Assembly: GCF_014649915.1 (NCBI RefSeq)
Contig: NZ_BMTY01000014.1
Location: 62,383 to 126,382, forward strand
Origin: Streptomyces toxytricini
Lineage (GTDB): Bacteria > Actinomycetota > Actinomycetes > Streptomycetales > Streptomycetaceae
Length of the DNA: 64,000 bases
Direction of reading: 5' to 3'
In this document: positions 23,703 to 32,312 of the stretch, piece by piece
Layout: each line of letters starts with the position of its first letter
Position numbering within the stretch: the stretch's first letter is position 1
Position numbers and translations under genes: made by a program
The notes under the pieces: model-generated
The model's database searches: none
Told to the model about the DNA's origin: nothing
Seen by the model: only the letters and a program-made list of their open reading frames with translations

Positions 23703-25397
23703 ATGCCCCACACCACTTCCCCCGGCGGCGGCAGGCTGCCCCGCGAGGTCGCCGACGCCCACGTCGACGCCTTCGTCGCCCTCGACCCGATCGCCGCGAC
23801 CTTCCTCGGCGTCGCCGCCGGGGCCGACCGGCTCCCCGACCTCTCGCCCGACGGCCGGCACGCCGTCGCCGACCTGGCCCGCACCACCCTGCGGCAGCTC
23901 GCCGAAGCCGAGCGGGCACCCGGCGCCGACACCGCCGCCGAACGCCGCTGCGCCCGCCTGCTCCGCGAGCGGCTCACCGCCGAACTCGCCGTCCACGAGG
24001 CCGGCGAGCACCTCCGCACGGTCGGCAACCTCGGCTCGCCCCTGCACGAGGTCCGCGACGTCTTCACCCTCACCCCCCAGGACACCCCCGAGGACTGGGC
24101 GGCGATCGGACGGCGGCTGTACGCCGTCCCCGACGCCCTCGCCGGCTACCGCGCCTCCCTCGACACCGGCCTCGCCCGCGGCCTGACGGCGGGGCCGCGG
24201 CAGACCGCCGCCGTCATCGGCCAGCTGAACGAGTGGACCGGCACGGACCGCAGCTGGTTCCAGGAGTTCACCGACCCCTGCCCCGAGCCCCTGCGCACCG
24301 AGCTCGCCGGGGCCGCCGCGGCCGCCACCGGCGCCCTCGCGGAGCTCCGCGACTGGCTCCGCGACACCTACGCGCCGGCCGTCGCGGACGCGCCGGACGT
24401 GGCCGGCAGGGAGCGCTACGTCCGCCTCGCCCGCCACCACAACGGCACCGACCTCGACCTGGACGAGGCGTACGCCTACGGCTGGGCCGAGTTCCGCCGG
24501 CTGCTCGCCGAGATGCGCACCGAGGCCGGACGCGTCCTGCCCGGTGCCACCGACCCGTGGGAGGCACTGGCCTGGTGCGACCGGCACGGCGACGCCGTCG
24601 AAGGCGTCGAGGAGACCCGGCAGTGGCTCCAGAGGCTGATGGACGACACCATCGACCTCCTCGACGGCATCCACTTCGAGCTCGCCCCGCGCGTCCGCAG
24701 GGTCGAGTCGCACATCGCCCCGCGGGGCAGCGCCGCCGCCCCCTACTACACCGAGCCGTCCCTGGACTTCTCCCGGCCCGGGCGCACGTGGCTGCCGACC
24801 ATGGGCGAGACCCGCTTCCCCGTCTACGACCTCGTCACCACCTGGTACCACGAGGGCGTACCCGGCCACCACCTCCAGCTCGCCCAGTGGGCGCACGTCG
24901 CAGACGAGCTCTCCCGCTACCAGACCACCCTGGGCCTCGTCGGCGCCAACGCCGAGGGCTGGGCGCTGTACGCGGAGCGCCTGATGGACGAACTGGGCTT
25001 CCTGGCAGACCCGCAGCGCCGCCTCGGCTACCTGGACGCGCAGATGATGCGGGCCGTCCGCGTCATCGTCGACATCGGCATGCACCTGGAACTGGAGATC
25101 CCCGAGGACTCGCCCTTCCACCCGGGCGAACGCTGGACGCCCGCCCTCGCCCAGGAGTTCCTCGGCCGGCACACCAGCCGCCCCGCCGACTACGTCGAGA
25201 GCGAGATCACCCGCTACCTGGGCATGCCCGGCCAGGCCATCGGCTACAAGCTGGGGGAGCGGGTCTGGCTGGCGGGCCGGGAGGCCGCCCGCGCCCGCCA
25301 CGGCGCGGACTTCGACCTCAAGGCCTGGCACATGGCCGCCCTGTCGCAGGGCTCGCTCGGCCTGGACGACCTGCTCGGCGAACTCTCCGCCCTTTGA
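23703..25397 (+). CDS. DUF885 zinc metallopeptidase-like protein
   Basis: 564 residues of the DUF885 family, related to thermolysin-clan peptidases. The extended zinc motif is visible at about residue 383 as WYHEGVPGHHLQLAQWA, with the downstream Glu in NAEGWALYAERLMDELG. No signal peptide, so cytoplasmic. It follows the regulator by 110 bases on the same strand, with AAGGACGG before the ATG. In the context of a repeat-containing precursor it is a good candidate for cleaving leader or inter-repeat bonds, but family members are also general oligopeptidases. Confidence 0.82.
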   Translation: MPHTTSPGGGRLPREVADAHVDAFVALDPIAATFLGVAAGADRLPDLSPDGRHAVADLARTTLRQLAEAERAPGADTAAERRCARLLRERLTAELAVHEAGEHLRTVGNLGSPLHEVRDVFTLTPQDTPEDWAAIGRRLYAVPDALAGYRASLDTGLARGLTAGPRQTAAVIGQLNEWTGTDRSWFQEFTDPCPEPLRTELAGAAAAATGALAELRDWLRDTYAPAVADAPDVAGRERYVRLARHHNGTDLDLDEAYAYGWAEFRRLLAEMRTEAGRVLPGATDPWEALAWCDRHGDAVEGVEETRQWLQRLMDDTIDLLDGIHFELAPRVRRVESHIAPRGSAAAPYYTEPSLDFSRPGRTWLPTMGETRFPVYDLVTTWYHEGVPGHHLQLAQWAHVADELSRYQTTLGLVGANAEGWALYAERLMDELGFLADPQRRLGYLDAQMMRAVRVIVDIGMHLELEIPEDSPFHPGERWTPALAQEFLGRHTSRPADYVESEITRYLGMPGQAIGYKLGERVWLAGREAARARHGADFDLKAWHMAALSQGSLGLDDLLGELSAL

Positions 25398-25434
25398 GGC
25401 GCGTCAGGCCCGGATACGCCGCCCGTACGGGGTG

Positions 25435-26649
25435 TCAGCCGGCGTACCGCGAGCCGATGCGGGCGAGCACCGCGCCGGCGCCGTCCTCCGCCGCCATGCG
25501 GCGGGCCAGCGCGGCGGCCCGGCGGCGGTGGGCCGGCTCGGCCAGGCAGGCGCCGATCGCGGTGCCGAGGGCCTCGGCGGTGAGGTCCCGGAGCGGCAGG
25601 GGCCGGGTGGCGACTCCCAGCCGGTGCAGCCGGGCCGCCCAGAACGGCTGGTCGGCCATGACGGGTACCGGCACCGCGGGCACCCCGGCCCGCAGCCCGG
25701 CCCCGGTGGTGCCCGCCCCGGCGTGGTGGACGACGGCCGCGGTGCGGGGGAACAGCCAGTCGTGCGGGACGTCGCCGACGGCCAGGACCCCGTCCCCCCG
25801 CGCGTCCAGGCCGGCCCACCCGGCCTGGACCACCGCCCGCACCCCCGCCCGCCGCACCGCCGCGGCCACCAGCGCGCCGAGCCGTTCCCCCTCCCCGGCG
25901 GCCATGCTGCCGAACCCGATGAACACCGGCGGCGGTCCCGCCTCCAGGAAGTCGGCCAGGCCGGCCGGAGGCCGCCAGCCGTCGGGCCGCGCGGGCCACC
26001 AGTACCCCGACACGCCGACCCCGGCGGGCCAGTCGTCGGGGCGGGGCACCACCAGCGGGCTGAAGCCGTGGAACACCGGCCGGAGGCGGTCCGGCTGCGC
26101 AGGAGCCTCGGCCGGCAGCCCGAGCCGCCTGCGCAGCCGGGCCGCGGAGCCGGCGAAGACCCCGGCCGCACGCGCCACCACGTCCCGGCCCGCGGCGAGG
26201 TTCCCCTCCGGCCCCAACCCTTCCCCGGGTGCCTGCGGGGGCAGCGGGAACCGCCGGGTGGCGAACGACGGGGTGAGGTAGGTCCCCATCACGGGGACAC
26301 CGAGCGCCTCCCCGGCCGCCAGACTGAGCGGCGCCGGGCCGAAAGCGGTGAGCAGGAGGTCCGCGCCGCCCTCCGCCGCCTCCGCCACCCCGTCCGCGAG
26401 CCCCTCCGCGTACGCCCTCGTCAGCGCCCTCGCCTCCTCCCGGGACGCCGCCCGCGACCAGCCCCGGATCAGCCCCTCGGGGTCCCCCGGCAGGGGCCGG
26501 CACTCCAGACCGCACCCCCTGACGAGGCCCGCCAGCGCCGGGTGCGCGGCGACGGCGACCTCATGGCCGGCGTCGCGCAGGCGCCTCCCCAGCCCCGTGA
26601 ACGGGGCGACGTCCCCCCGCGAGCCGGCCGTGACGATCAGAATCCTCAT
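25435..26649 (-). CDS. GT1-family glycosyltransferase (sterol/macrolide glucosyltransferase type)
   Basis: 404 residues with the GT-B fold. The N-terminal donor-independent start MRILIVTAGSRGDVAPFTGL and C-terminal nucleotide-sugar motif VPHDWLFPRTAAVVHHAGAG plus TTGAGLRAGVPAVPVPVMADQ are clear. Members transfer a sugar from NDP-sugar to sterols, lipids or polyketides. It converges on the DUF885 gene and diverges, with only 35 bases between starts, from a PfkB-type kinase. The acceptor is unknown. Confidence 0.88.
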   Translation of the reverse strand: MRILIVTAGSRGDVAPFTGLGRRLRDAGHEVAVAAHPALAGLVRGCGLECRPLPGDPEGLIRGWSRAASREEARALTRAYAEGLADGVAEAAEGGADLLLTAFGPAPLSLAAGEALGVPVMGTYLTPSFATRRFPLPPQAPGEGLGPEGNLAAGRDVVARAAGVFAGSAARLRRRLGLPAEAPAQPDRLRPVFHGFSPLVVPRPDDWPAGVGVSGYWWPARPDGWRPPAGLADFLEAGPPPVFIGFGSMAAGEGERLGALVAAAVRRAGVRAVVQAGWAGLDARGDGVLAVGDVPHDWLFPRTAAVVHHAGAGTTGAGLRAGVPAVPVPVMADQPFWAARLHRLGVATRPLPLRDLTAEALGTAIGACLAEPAHRRRAAALARRMAAEDGAGAVLARIGSRYAG

Positions 26650-26684
26650 GCACCGATCATTCCCGACAGCCCGAGAGGAACCCG

Positions 26685-27620
26685 ATGCCCCGCGACATCG
26701 ACGTCCTGGTCCTGGGCGGCGCAGGCGTGGACACGATCGTCCACGTCCCGCAACTGCCGCTGCCCTTCGCCGACAGCCACATGATCCGGCCCGGCATCAC
26801 GACCCGCGCCGGGCAGAGCGGTGACTTCGTCGCGCTCGGGCTGACCGCGCTGGACCTGCGCACCCACCACGTGGACCTGCTCGGCGACGACCATGAAGGA
26901 GACCTGGTCCGCGCCCTGCACCGCGACCACGGCATCCCCCTGACCGCGCTACCGCACCCGGCGGGCACCAAGCGCGCCGTCAACCTCGTCGGCCCCGACG
27001 GGCGCCGGCAGTCCCTCTACGACGCGACCCGCACGGACGGCCCGGACCGGCTGCCCGAGTCGCCCGTGCGCCGGCTCGCAGCCGCCTCCCGCCACGCGCA
27101 CGTCGTCATCACCCGCCCCTGGATGCACGCCCTGCCCCTGCTCCGCGAGGCCCGGACCACCCTCTCCACCGACCTGCACGACTGGGACGGCGCCGACCCG
27201 TACCACGAGCCGTACGCCCTCGCCGCGGACCTCGTCTTCCTGTCCACTGCCGCCCTCACCGACCCGGAGCGCACCCTGCGCGACATCGCCTCCCGCGGCC
27301 GGGCCCGCACCGTCGTCGCCACGGCCGGCGCCGACGGCGCCCTCCTGCTGGCGGACGGCGAGCTGATCCGCATACCGGCGGTCGAGCCGCCCGGCCCGGT
27401 CGTGGACACGAACGGCGCCGGCGACGCCTTCGCCGCCGGTTTCCTGTTCGGCCGGCTGAACGGCGAGGACGCGCGCCGCTGCGCCCTGTACGGGGCGATC
27501 GCAGGGGCGCACGCCTGCACCGTCCCGTCGACGCGCACCGGCGCCGTCAGCCGTGCGGACCTCCTCGCCCGTGCCGCCGCGGTCGGCCCGGCGGGACGGC
27601 CCCGTCCCCCTGCCGGGTGA
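26685..27620 (+). CDS. PfkB-family carbohydrate kinase
   Basis: 311 residues. The ribokinase-fold start IDVLVLGGAGVDTIVHVPQL and the C-terminal signature VVDTNGAGDAFAAGFLFGRL (catalytic Asp about residue 245) are intact. It would phosphorylate a sugar or nucleoside with ATP in the cytoplasm. RBS GAGAGGAA. The divergent neighbour is a glycosyltransferase, so a sugar-related role is plausible but not proven. Confidence 0.88.
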   Translation: MPRDIDVLVLGGAGVDTIVHVPQLPLPFADSHMIRPGITTRAGQSGDFVALGLTALDLRTHHVDLLGDDHEGDLVRALHRDHGIPLTALPHPAGTKRAVNLVGPDGRRQSLYDATRTDGPDRLPESPVRRLAAASRHAHVVITRPWMHALPLLREARTTLSTDLHDWDGADPYHEPYALAADLVFLSTAALTDPERTLRDIASRGRARTVVATAGADGALLLADGELIRIPAVEPPGPVVDTNGAGDAFAAGFLFGRLNGEDARRCALYGAIAGAHACTVPSTRTGAVSRADLLARAAAVGPAGRPRPPAG

Positions 27621-27746
27621 AACCGCCGCCCGGCCGTCCGGAGGCCCGCCACCCGTGAGGGTGACGGCTGGGGCGGATGCCAGGCCGGTCAGGGGGTAGG
27701 CGCGCGCCGGGACCATCACCGGCACGCGGAGGAAGGCGGGCATGCA

Positions 27747-28157
27747 ATGAGCTCCGTTGGACGCAGTCCAGGCCAGGACGAGTCGGTTGGCGCGCTCGTC
27801 ACACGGGCATCCCAGCAGCTCTCGGAGCTCGTCCGGGAGGAGATGCAGCTGGCGCGCGCCGAGATGACCAGCAAGGGAAAACGCTACGGAGTGGGCGGCG
27901 GCCTCTTCGGCGGCGCCGGCCTCGTCGGCGTCCTGGCCGCCCAGGCGCTGGTCGCCGCAGCGATCGCGGCCCTGGCCCTCGTCCTGCCGGTCTGGGCGTC
28001 GGCCCTCGTCATCGCCGCCCTGCTCGCGGCGGTGGCCGCCGTACTGGCCCTGGCCGGCAAACAGCAGGTCGCCAAGGCCGGCGCCCCCGCTCCCGAGCGG
28101 ACCATCGACAGCATCAAGGCCGACGTGGCCGAGATCAGGGAGAAGGCACACCGATGA
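27747..28157 (+). CDS. Phage holin-like (YqjE-type) membrane protein
   Basis: 136 residues with two strong hydrophobic helices (AGLVGVLAAQALVAAAIAAL and VLPVWASALVIAALLAAVAA) after an N-terminal amphipathic helix (QQLSELVREEMQLARAEM). This matches the Phage_holin_3_6 family, chromosomal in actinobacteria and not a phage marker. It overlaps the DUF3618 gene by 4 bases; the two are a common pair, thought to be involved in cell-envelope stress. Confidence 0.82.
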   Translation: MSSVGRSPGQDESVGALVTRASQQLSELVREEMQLARAEMTSKGKRYGVGGGLFGGAGLVGVLAAQALVAAAIAALALVLPVWASALVIAALLAAVAAVLALAGKQQVAKAGAPAPERTIDSIKADVAEIREKAHR

Positions 28158-28654
28158 GCGAACAGCCCCGGAGCGGCGAATCCGCATCCGCATCCGACCC
28201 CGAGGAGCTGCGCGAGCAGGTCGAGCACACCCGGGAGGAGCTCGGCGTGACCGTGGAGGCGCTGGCCGCCAAGGCCGACGTCAAAGCGCAGGCCAAGGAG
28301 AAGGCGGCGGAGATCAAGGAGCAGGCGGCCGCGAAGGCCGCACACGCCTCCGACCAGCTGCGGGAGAAGGCGGCGCACGCGGCCGAACTAGTCAGGGACA
28401 AGACTCCCGAGCCCGTCCGCGACAAGGCGGCACACGCTGCCGCACAGCTGCGCGACGGTGCCGCCCGGGCCGGTCACCTCGCCGCGGAGAGGACCCCCGA
28501 GCCGCTGCGCGAGAAGGCCGGCACCGCCGCGACGATGGCACGGTCCAACCGGACGCCGCTGATCGCCGCCGGCGCGGTGGCACTCGCCCTCCTCCTGATC
28601 CTCCGCCGAGGCCACAGCCGCAGCCGCAGCCGCGGCTGGTCCTGCCGGAGGTGA
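28154..28654 (+). CDS. DUF3618 membrane-associated protein
   Basis: 166 residues. The N-terminal DUF3618 motif is DPEELREQVEHTREELGVTV. The centre has repeated Ala/Lys-rich helices with near-repeats (KAAHASDQLREKAAHAAELV, then PEPVRDKAAHAAAQLR and PEPLREKAG), predicted to be amphipathic or coiled coil. One C-terminal transmembrane helix (LIAAGAVALALLLILRR) is followed by an RSRSRG basic tail. Co-translated with the holin-like protein. Confidence 0.8.
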   Translation: MSEQPRSGESASASDPEELREQVEHTREELGVTVEALAAKADVKAQAKEKAAEIKEQAAAKAAHASDQLREKAAHAAELVRDKTPEPVRDKAAHAAAQLRDGAARAGHLAAERTPEPLREKAGTAATMARSNRTPLIAAGAVALALLLILRRGHSRSRSRGWSCRR

Positions 28655-28679
28655 TCCGAGAGGCGCCGCCCGCCGTCGG

Positions 28680-29093
28680 CTACGCGCCGATCCGGGCCAG
28701 TACCGCGGCCAGCCGCCGCACCGCGTCCTCGGCGTCCGCGAGCTGCTCCCGTGCGGGCTGCACGGTGTCGAAATCGGGCCCGTCGCCCGGCGGCAGCGCC
28801 CGCCAGTGCAGCACCGGCGTCAGCGCCTCGATGCACGCGGCGAGGAACCAGGCGAGGCGGCCGTGCGTCCGGGCCAGGGCGATGGCCAGGGCGGCCAGCG
28901 CCTCGCGCAGGTGCGCCAGCCGCTCGATGTCGGGCAGCGGGTCCTCAGGGGGCGGATCGCCGACCGCCTCCTCCAGGCCGGCGGCCGCCCCGAGCGCCAG
29001 GGCCCGGTCGGCCGGCGTCAGGTCCCACGCCCCGTCCCGAACCTGCTGCTCCGCCTCTGTGACCAACCCTGCCACGGCCGACTGCACGTCCAT
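28680..29093 (-). CDS. Hypothetical helical protein
   Basis: 137 residues, Ala/Leu/Arg/Asp-rich and all-helical by appearance (for example RLAHLREALAALAIALARTH and QLADAEDAVRRLAAVLARIG). No transmembrane segment, signal peptide or catalytic motif. Good third-position bias. No family recognised. Confidence 0.55.
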   Translation of the reverse strand: MDVQSAVAGLVTEAEQQVRDGAWDLTPADRALALGAAAGLEEAVGDPPPEDPLPDIERLAHLREALAALAIALARTHGRLAWFLAACIEALTPVLHWRALPPGDGPDFDTVQPAREQLADAEDAVRRLAAVLARIGA

Positions 29094-29185
29094 GGCGCCA
29101 AGATAACCGCGCAGCACGCCGCCCCCGCGCCCATCCGGTTCGATGTCCGGCCAGGGGCGGCGGGCGCGCGGGGCGCGGATGCGGT

Positions 29186-29593
29186 TCAGAGCAGTCCGGG
29201 ACCGTTGTCGATGTCGAGGGTCCGGCTGTTGTCCACGCGCCGGCTGTTGTCGATGCGCGTGCTCACGTCGAGGCCCGAGCTTTCGCCGCAACGGTTGTTG
29301 TTGGTCGACTGTGAGGCGTCGCCACCGACGGCCTCGCCCCCCGAACCCGTGATGACGCCGGAGGCGGAGCTGCCGTCGTTCGTGGCGTTCCCCTCGGAGG
29401 CGAGGGAGATCAGCTGCCTGACCAGTGAGTCTCCGCCCGAGGCGTCGACGGCGGCGAGGTTCGCCGGGTTGTTGCACCGGATGACGACCGGGAGTTCTCC
29501 GGACGAAGCCGCCGCGACAGCGGCGCCGTTTCCGACCCAAGCCGTGCCGAAAGCGAGGGCGACGACGGAGATGGTACGGAAGAGGGATTTCAC
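29186..29593 (-). CDS. Secreted protein with IDNSR-like C-terminal repeats (paralogue A)
   Basis: 135 residues. Signal peptide at 1-29 (FRTISVVALAFGTAWVGNGA, cleavage near AVAAA). The mature part has a conserved pair of Cys (IRCNNPANL and NNNRCGESS), a Ser/Gly/Asn-rich middle with DASGGDSLVRQLISLAS, and the tail STRIDNSRRVDNSRTLDIDN followed by GPGLL. It is a tandem paralogue of the next gene, 72 bases away. Probably an exported surface or structural protein; no known family assigned. Confidence 0.7.
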   Translation of the reverse strand: MKSLFRTISVVALAFGTAWVGNGAAVAAASSGELPVVIRCNNPANLAAVDASGGDSLVRQLISLASEGNATNDGSSASGVITGSGGEAVGGDASQSTNNNRCGESSGLDVSTRIDNSRRVDNSRTLDIDNGPGLL

Positions 29594-29665
29594 TGATGTG
29601 CCTTTCCGGAGGCTGCCGCATTAGACAGCACGAAGAATTGACCACCCAGCCCCCCCCGGAGCGGA

Positions 29666-30079
29666 TCAGAGCAGGCCGGGGCCGTTGTCGAACGTGAGGC
29701 GGCGGCTGTTGTCGATGCGCTGGCTGTTGTCGATGCGCGTGCTCGCGTCGACGTCCGAGCTCAGGCCGCAGCGGTTGTTGTTCGCCGACTGGGAGGCGTC
29801 GCCGCCGCTGGCAGTGCCCCCGGAACCGGTGTCGACGGCGGAGGCGTTGTTGCCGTCGTTCGCACCCACCCCGTCGTCTTCCGCGAGAACCGCGATCAAC
29901 TGGCTCACGAGCGAATCCCCGCCCGATGCGTCGACGAGGGAAACGCTCGTCGGGTTGTTGCACTGGATGATGACCGGCACGTCCTCGGAGAAGGCCGCTG
30001 CAACGGCGCTGCCGCTCCCGAATACGGCGGTTCCGAGCGCGAGGATGATGGCCGAGGCGGTGCGCAGGACACTCTTCAC
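29666..30079 (-). CDS. Secreted protein with IDNSR-like C-terminal repeats (paralogue B)
   Basis: 137 residues, same architecture as its downstream neighbour: signal peptide MKSVLRTASAIILALGTAVF, then IQCNNPTSVSLVDASGGDSL, ASQSANNNRCGLSS and the tail STRIDNSQRIDNSRRLTFDN with GPGLL. The two are identical in length class and share both Cys and the tail, showing a recent tandem duplication with divergence in the central acidic Asn/Asp-rich stretch (AEDDGVGANDGNNASAVDTG). Function unknown. Confidence 0.7.
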   Translation of the reverse strand: MKSVLRTASAIILALGTAVFGSGSAVAAAFSEDVPVIIQCNNPTSVSLVDASGGDSLVSQLIAVLAEDDGVGANDGNNASAVDTGSGGTASGGDASQSANNNRCGLSSDVDASTRIDNSQRIDNSRRLTFDNGPGLL

Positions 30080-30601
30080 GGGATTTCCTTTCCGAAGGGC
30101 GCCGCAATCGGCGCACGAAAGTGCAACCCCCTTTTTCCGGCATCGGTTCCGGCCCGTTCCCCCGGTTCACCCGACTGCCTCACTCCCGTCCCAGGACCAG
30201 CCGGGGAGAGCCCGGCGAGACGGCTGCCGCGCCGGCCGCCCCTGCGACCCGCTCACGGCGTCGCCCGGACCGCAGTACAGGAGGAAGGGCCGCACGCTCG
30301 CGAGGTCCCCACCCGCGAAGGCGAACCGCCGGGCCGTCCGGCCGGTCAGCCGCTCGGGGAAGGGGACGGCCGCTTCCGGATCGTCCGCAAGCTGCCCAGC
30401 CGCGAACCGACCCGACCTGCACCGCCGTACCGGAACGCCTTCTCCGAACCGAGGACTTGCCCCGCCACTGCCAGTACCGTGGAGATCATTCCCGCCTGGC
30501 GATGCGGCACGGCGCGAGCCGCTTCCGGCACGGTGTCCGGGTCGCCGCAGGAGGCGACGGGCAGCATCGAAGGGGGACCGGCGATGTGACATGCTCGTTC
30601 C
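30080..30601. other. 522-base gap with a possible minus-strand coding remnant
   Basis: No intact gene. On the minus strand around 30180-30400 one frame shows high third-position GC and reads AAVPFPERLTGRTARRFAFA, continuing with GGDLASVRPFLLYCGPGDAV, but no start with a ribosome site can be tied to it. It could be a decayed gene end. The 5' regions of paralogue B and of the PAS phosphatase lie at the edges. Confidence 0.35.
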
Positions 30602-32302
30602 ATGACTGACCACGTGCAGCCGTTGCGGCCCGGGTCCGACGGCGCCGCCACCGCTGCGGGAGACGCTGAGTCGGTCTACTCCCCGCACCACGACACGGCC
30701 TCCGGGCCACCCGGAGCCGGCGAGCCGGCCGGCACCCTGCCGGTGCCCGCGGTGCAGTCCATGCTGGACGGCATCCCGGGTTCGGTGACCTTCCTCCTCC
30801 CCGTGTCCGACGCCGACGGCGCGGTCACCGACTTCCACATTGCGGCGGCCTCCCCCGAGGCGCTCGACATCGGCGCCCGCCGGGGCAAGGAGCTGATCGG
30901 GCTGAGCGTGGCCGGCACCTACCCGACCGTGGTCGGATCCCCACTGTGGGAGGGGTACCTGCAGGCCCTGCGGACCGGCGTCCGCTACGAAGGGGAGCCG
31001 TTCGAGTACCAGGAGGTCCTCGCCGGAATCCCCCGCCTCTCCCGGTTCGCCGTACGCGCCTCGGCCTCCCTGGGCGGACTCATCGTCTCCTGGGTGCGGC
31101 TCGACAGCGGCGAGCGGGAGCAGCGCCGCCTCGCGGTCATGCAGCGCCTCGGCGGCATGGGATGGGCGGACTGGGACCTCGTCCAGAACACGATCACCTG
31201 GTCGGACGAGACCTATACGGTCTTCGACCGCGACCGGGCGGCGGGCCCGATCACCCTGGAGGACCTGGCCGCGCACGCCGTCCCCGAGGACCTCCCGGAG
31301 CTGAGCGGGGCGATGGAGGGCCTGCTGGGCACGTGCCGGCCCGTCGACCACACCTTCCGCCTCACCACCTCCGGCGGCGAGGTCCGGCACGTGCGGATCG
31401 TCGCGGAAGCCGAATCGGACGTACGCGGCCGCCCGGTCGAGGTCCACGGCTTCTTCCAGGACCTCACCGCCGCGAAACGGGCCCAGGCCCAGCTCCTGGA
31501 GAGCCAGCAGGCCGCCCTCGTCCACCGCAGCCAGCTGACCGCCGAGCGCGATGTCGCCGAACGGCTGCAGCACGCCCTGCTGCCGCTGACGCACCAGTCC
31601 CTGAGCATGGCCGGCCTGACCGTGGACGTCGCCTACCACCCGCTCCAGGAGGGCCTCAACGTGGGCGGCGACTGGTACAGCGCGATCAAGCTGCCCGACG
31701 GCAGCGCCCTCCTCGTCATCGGCGACGTCGCCGGCCACGGACTGGACGCCGTGGCCACCATGGCCCAGCTGCGCTTCACCGCCAAGGGCATGGCCATCAC
31801 CGGGATGCCCCTCCCCGCGATCCTGACCAGGCTGAACACCCTGCTGCTGCACACAGCCGAGCGCAGCTTCAGCACGGCCACCATGATCATGGCCCACTAC
31901 GAGCCCGCCACCTCCAAGCTGACCTGGGTGCAGGCCGGACACCCGCCGCCGCTGCTCCTGCGCCGCGGCAGTGCCGCCTACCTCGCGGCACCCGCCGGCA
32001 TCCTGCTGGGCGCGGTGCCCGACCCCCGCTACGAGGCCGCGAGCATGCACCTGCGGCCCGGCGACCAGCTCCTGCTCTACACGGACGGCCTGATCGAGAA
32101 GCCCCGTGAGGATCTGGACACCAGCCTGGCGCGCCTCGCCGGCGCCGCCGTCCGCAGCGCCGCCGACAGCGGCGTCCTCGAGGGCATCCTGAACGCGCTG
32201 GTGGACCCCGTGGCCCGCCGCGACGACGTCTGCGCCCTCCACGTCAGCCTCCGCAGCCCGGCCGGGCCCGACCCGGCCGTCCCCGCCCCTGCGGTCTCCT
32301 AG
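30602..32302 (+). CDS. PAS-domain SpoIIE/PP2C serine phosphatase
   Basis: 566 residues: two PAS-like sensor domains (about 45-165 and 180-295, the second ending VHGFFQDLTAAKRAQAQLLE), a linker helix, then the phosphatase with QHALLPL, NVGGDWYSAIKLPDGSALLV, GDVAGHGLDAVATMAQLRF, FSTATMIMAHY, VQAGHPPPLLLR, QLLLYTDGLIEKP and RDDVCALHVSL. Metal-binding Asp residues are intact. It would dephosphorylate a STAS anti-anti-sigma factor in a partner-switching pathway. Ends 10 bases before the Sua5 gene. No clear ribosome site precedes the ATG. Confidence 0.88.
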   Translation: MTDHVQPLRPGSDGAATAAGDAESVYSPHHDTASGPPGAGEPAGTLPVPAVQSMLDGIPGSVTFLLPVSDADGAVTDFHIAAASPEALDIGARRGKELIGLSVAGTYPTVVGSPLWEGYLQALRTGVRYEGEPFEYQEVLAGIPRLSRFAVRASASLGGLIVSWVRLDSGEREQRRLAVMQRLGGMGWADWDLVQNTITWSDETYTVFDRDRAAGPITLEDLAAHAVPEDLPELSGAMEGLLGTCRPVDHTFRLTTSGGEVRHVRIVAEAESDVRGRPVEVHGFFQDLTAAKRAQAQLLESQQAALVHRSQLTAERDVAERLQHALLPLTHQSLSMAGLTVDVAYHPLQEGLNVGGDWYSAIKLPDGSALLVIGDVAGHGLDAVATMAQLRFTAKGMAITGMPLPAILTRLNTLLLHTAERSFSTATMIMAHYEPATSKLTWVQAGHPPPLLLRRGSAAYLAAPAGILLGAVPDPRYEAASMHLRPGDQLLLYTDGLIEKPREDLDTSLARLAGAAVRSAADSGVLEGILNALVDPVARRDDVCALHVSLRSPAGPDPAVPAPAVS

Positions 32303-32312
32303 AATTCCTGGA

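Noticed and set aside
27747..28157. Holin as sign of a prophage
   Set aside because: This holin-like family is chromosomal and paired with DUF3618; no capsid, tail, integrase or lysin genes are nearby.
29186..30079. Chaplin or rodlin genes
   Set aside because: Size and secretion fit, but neither the chaplin hydrophobic core with its Cys pair nor the rodlin sequence pattern is present.
30121..30601. Long open frames on both strands in the gap before the PAS phosphatase
   Set aside because: Low-complexity Arg/Pro-rich translations with no ribosome site; only a short minus-strand stretch looks coding and it lacks a start.
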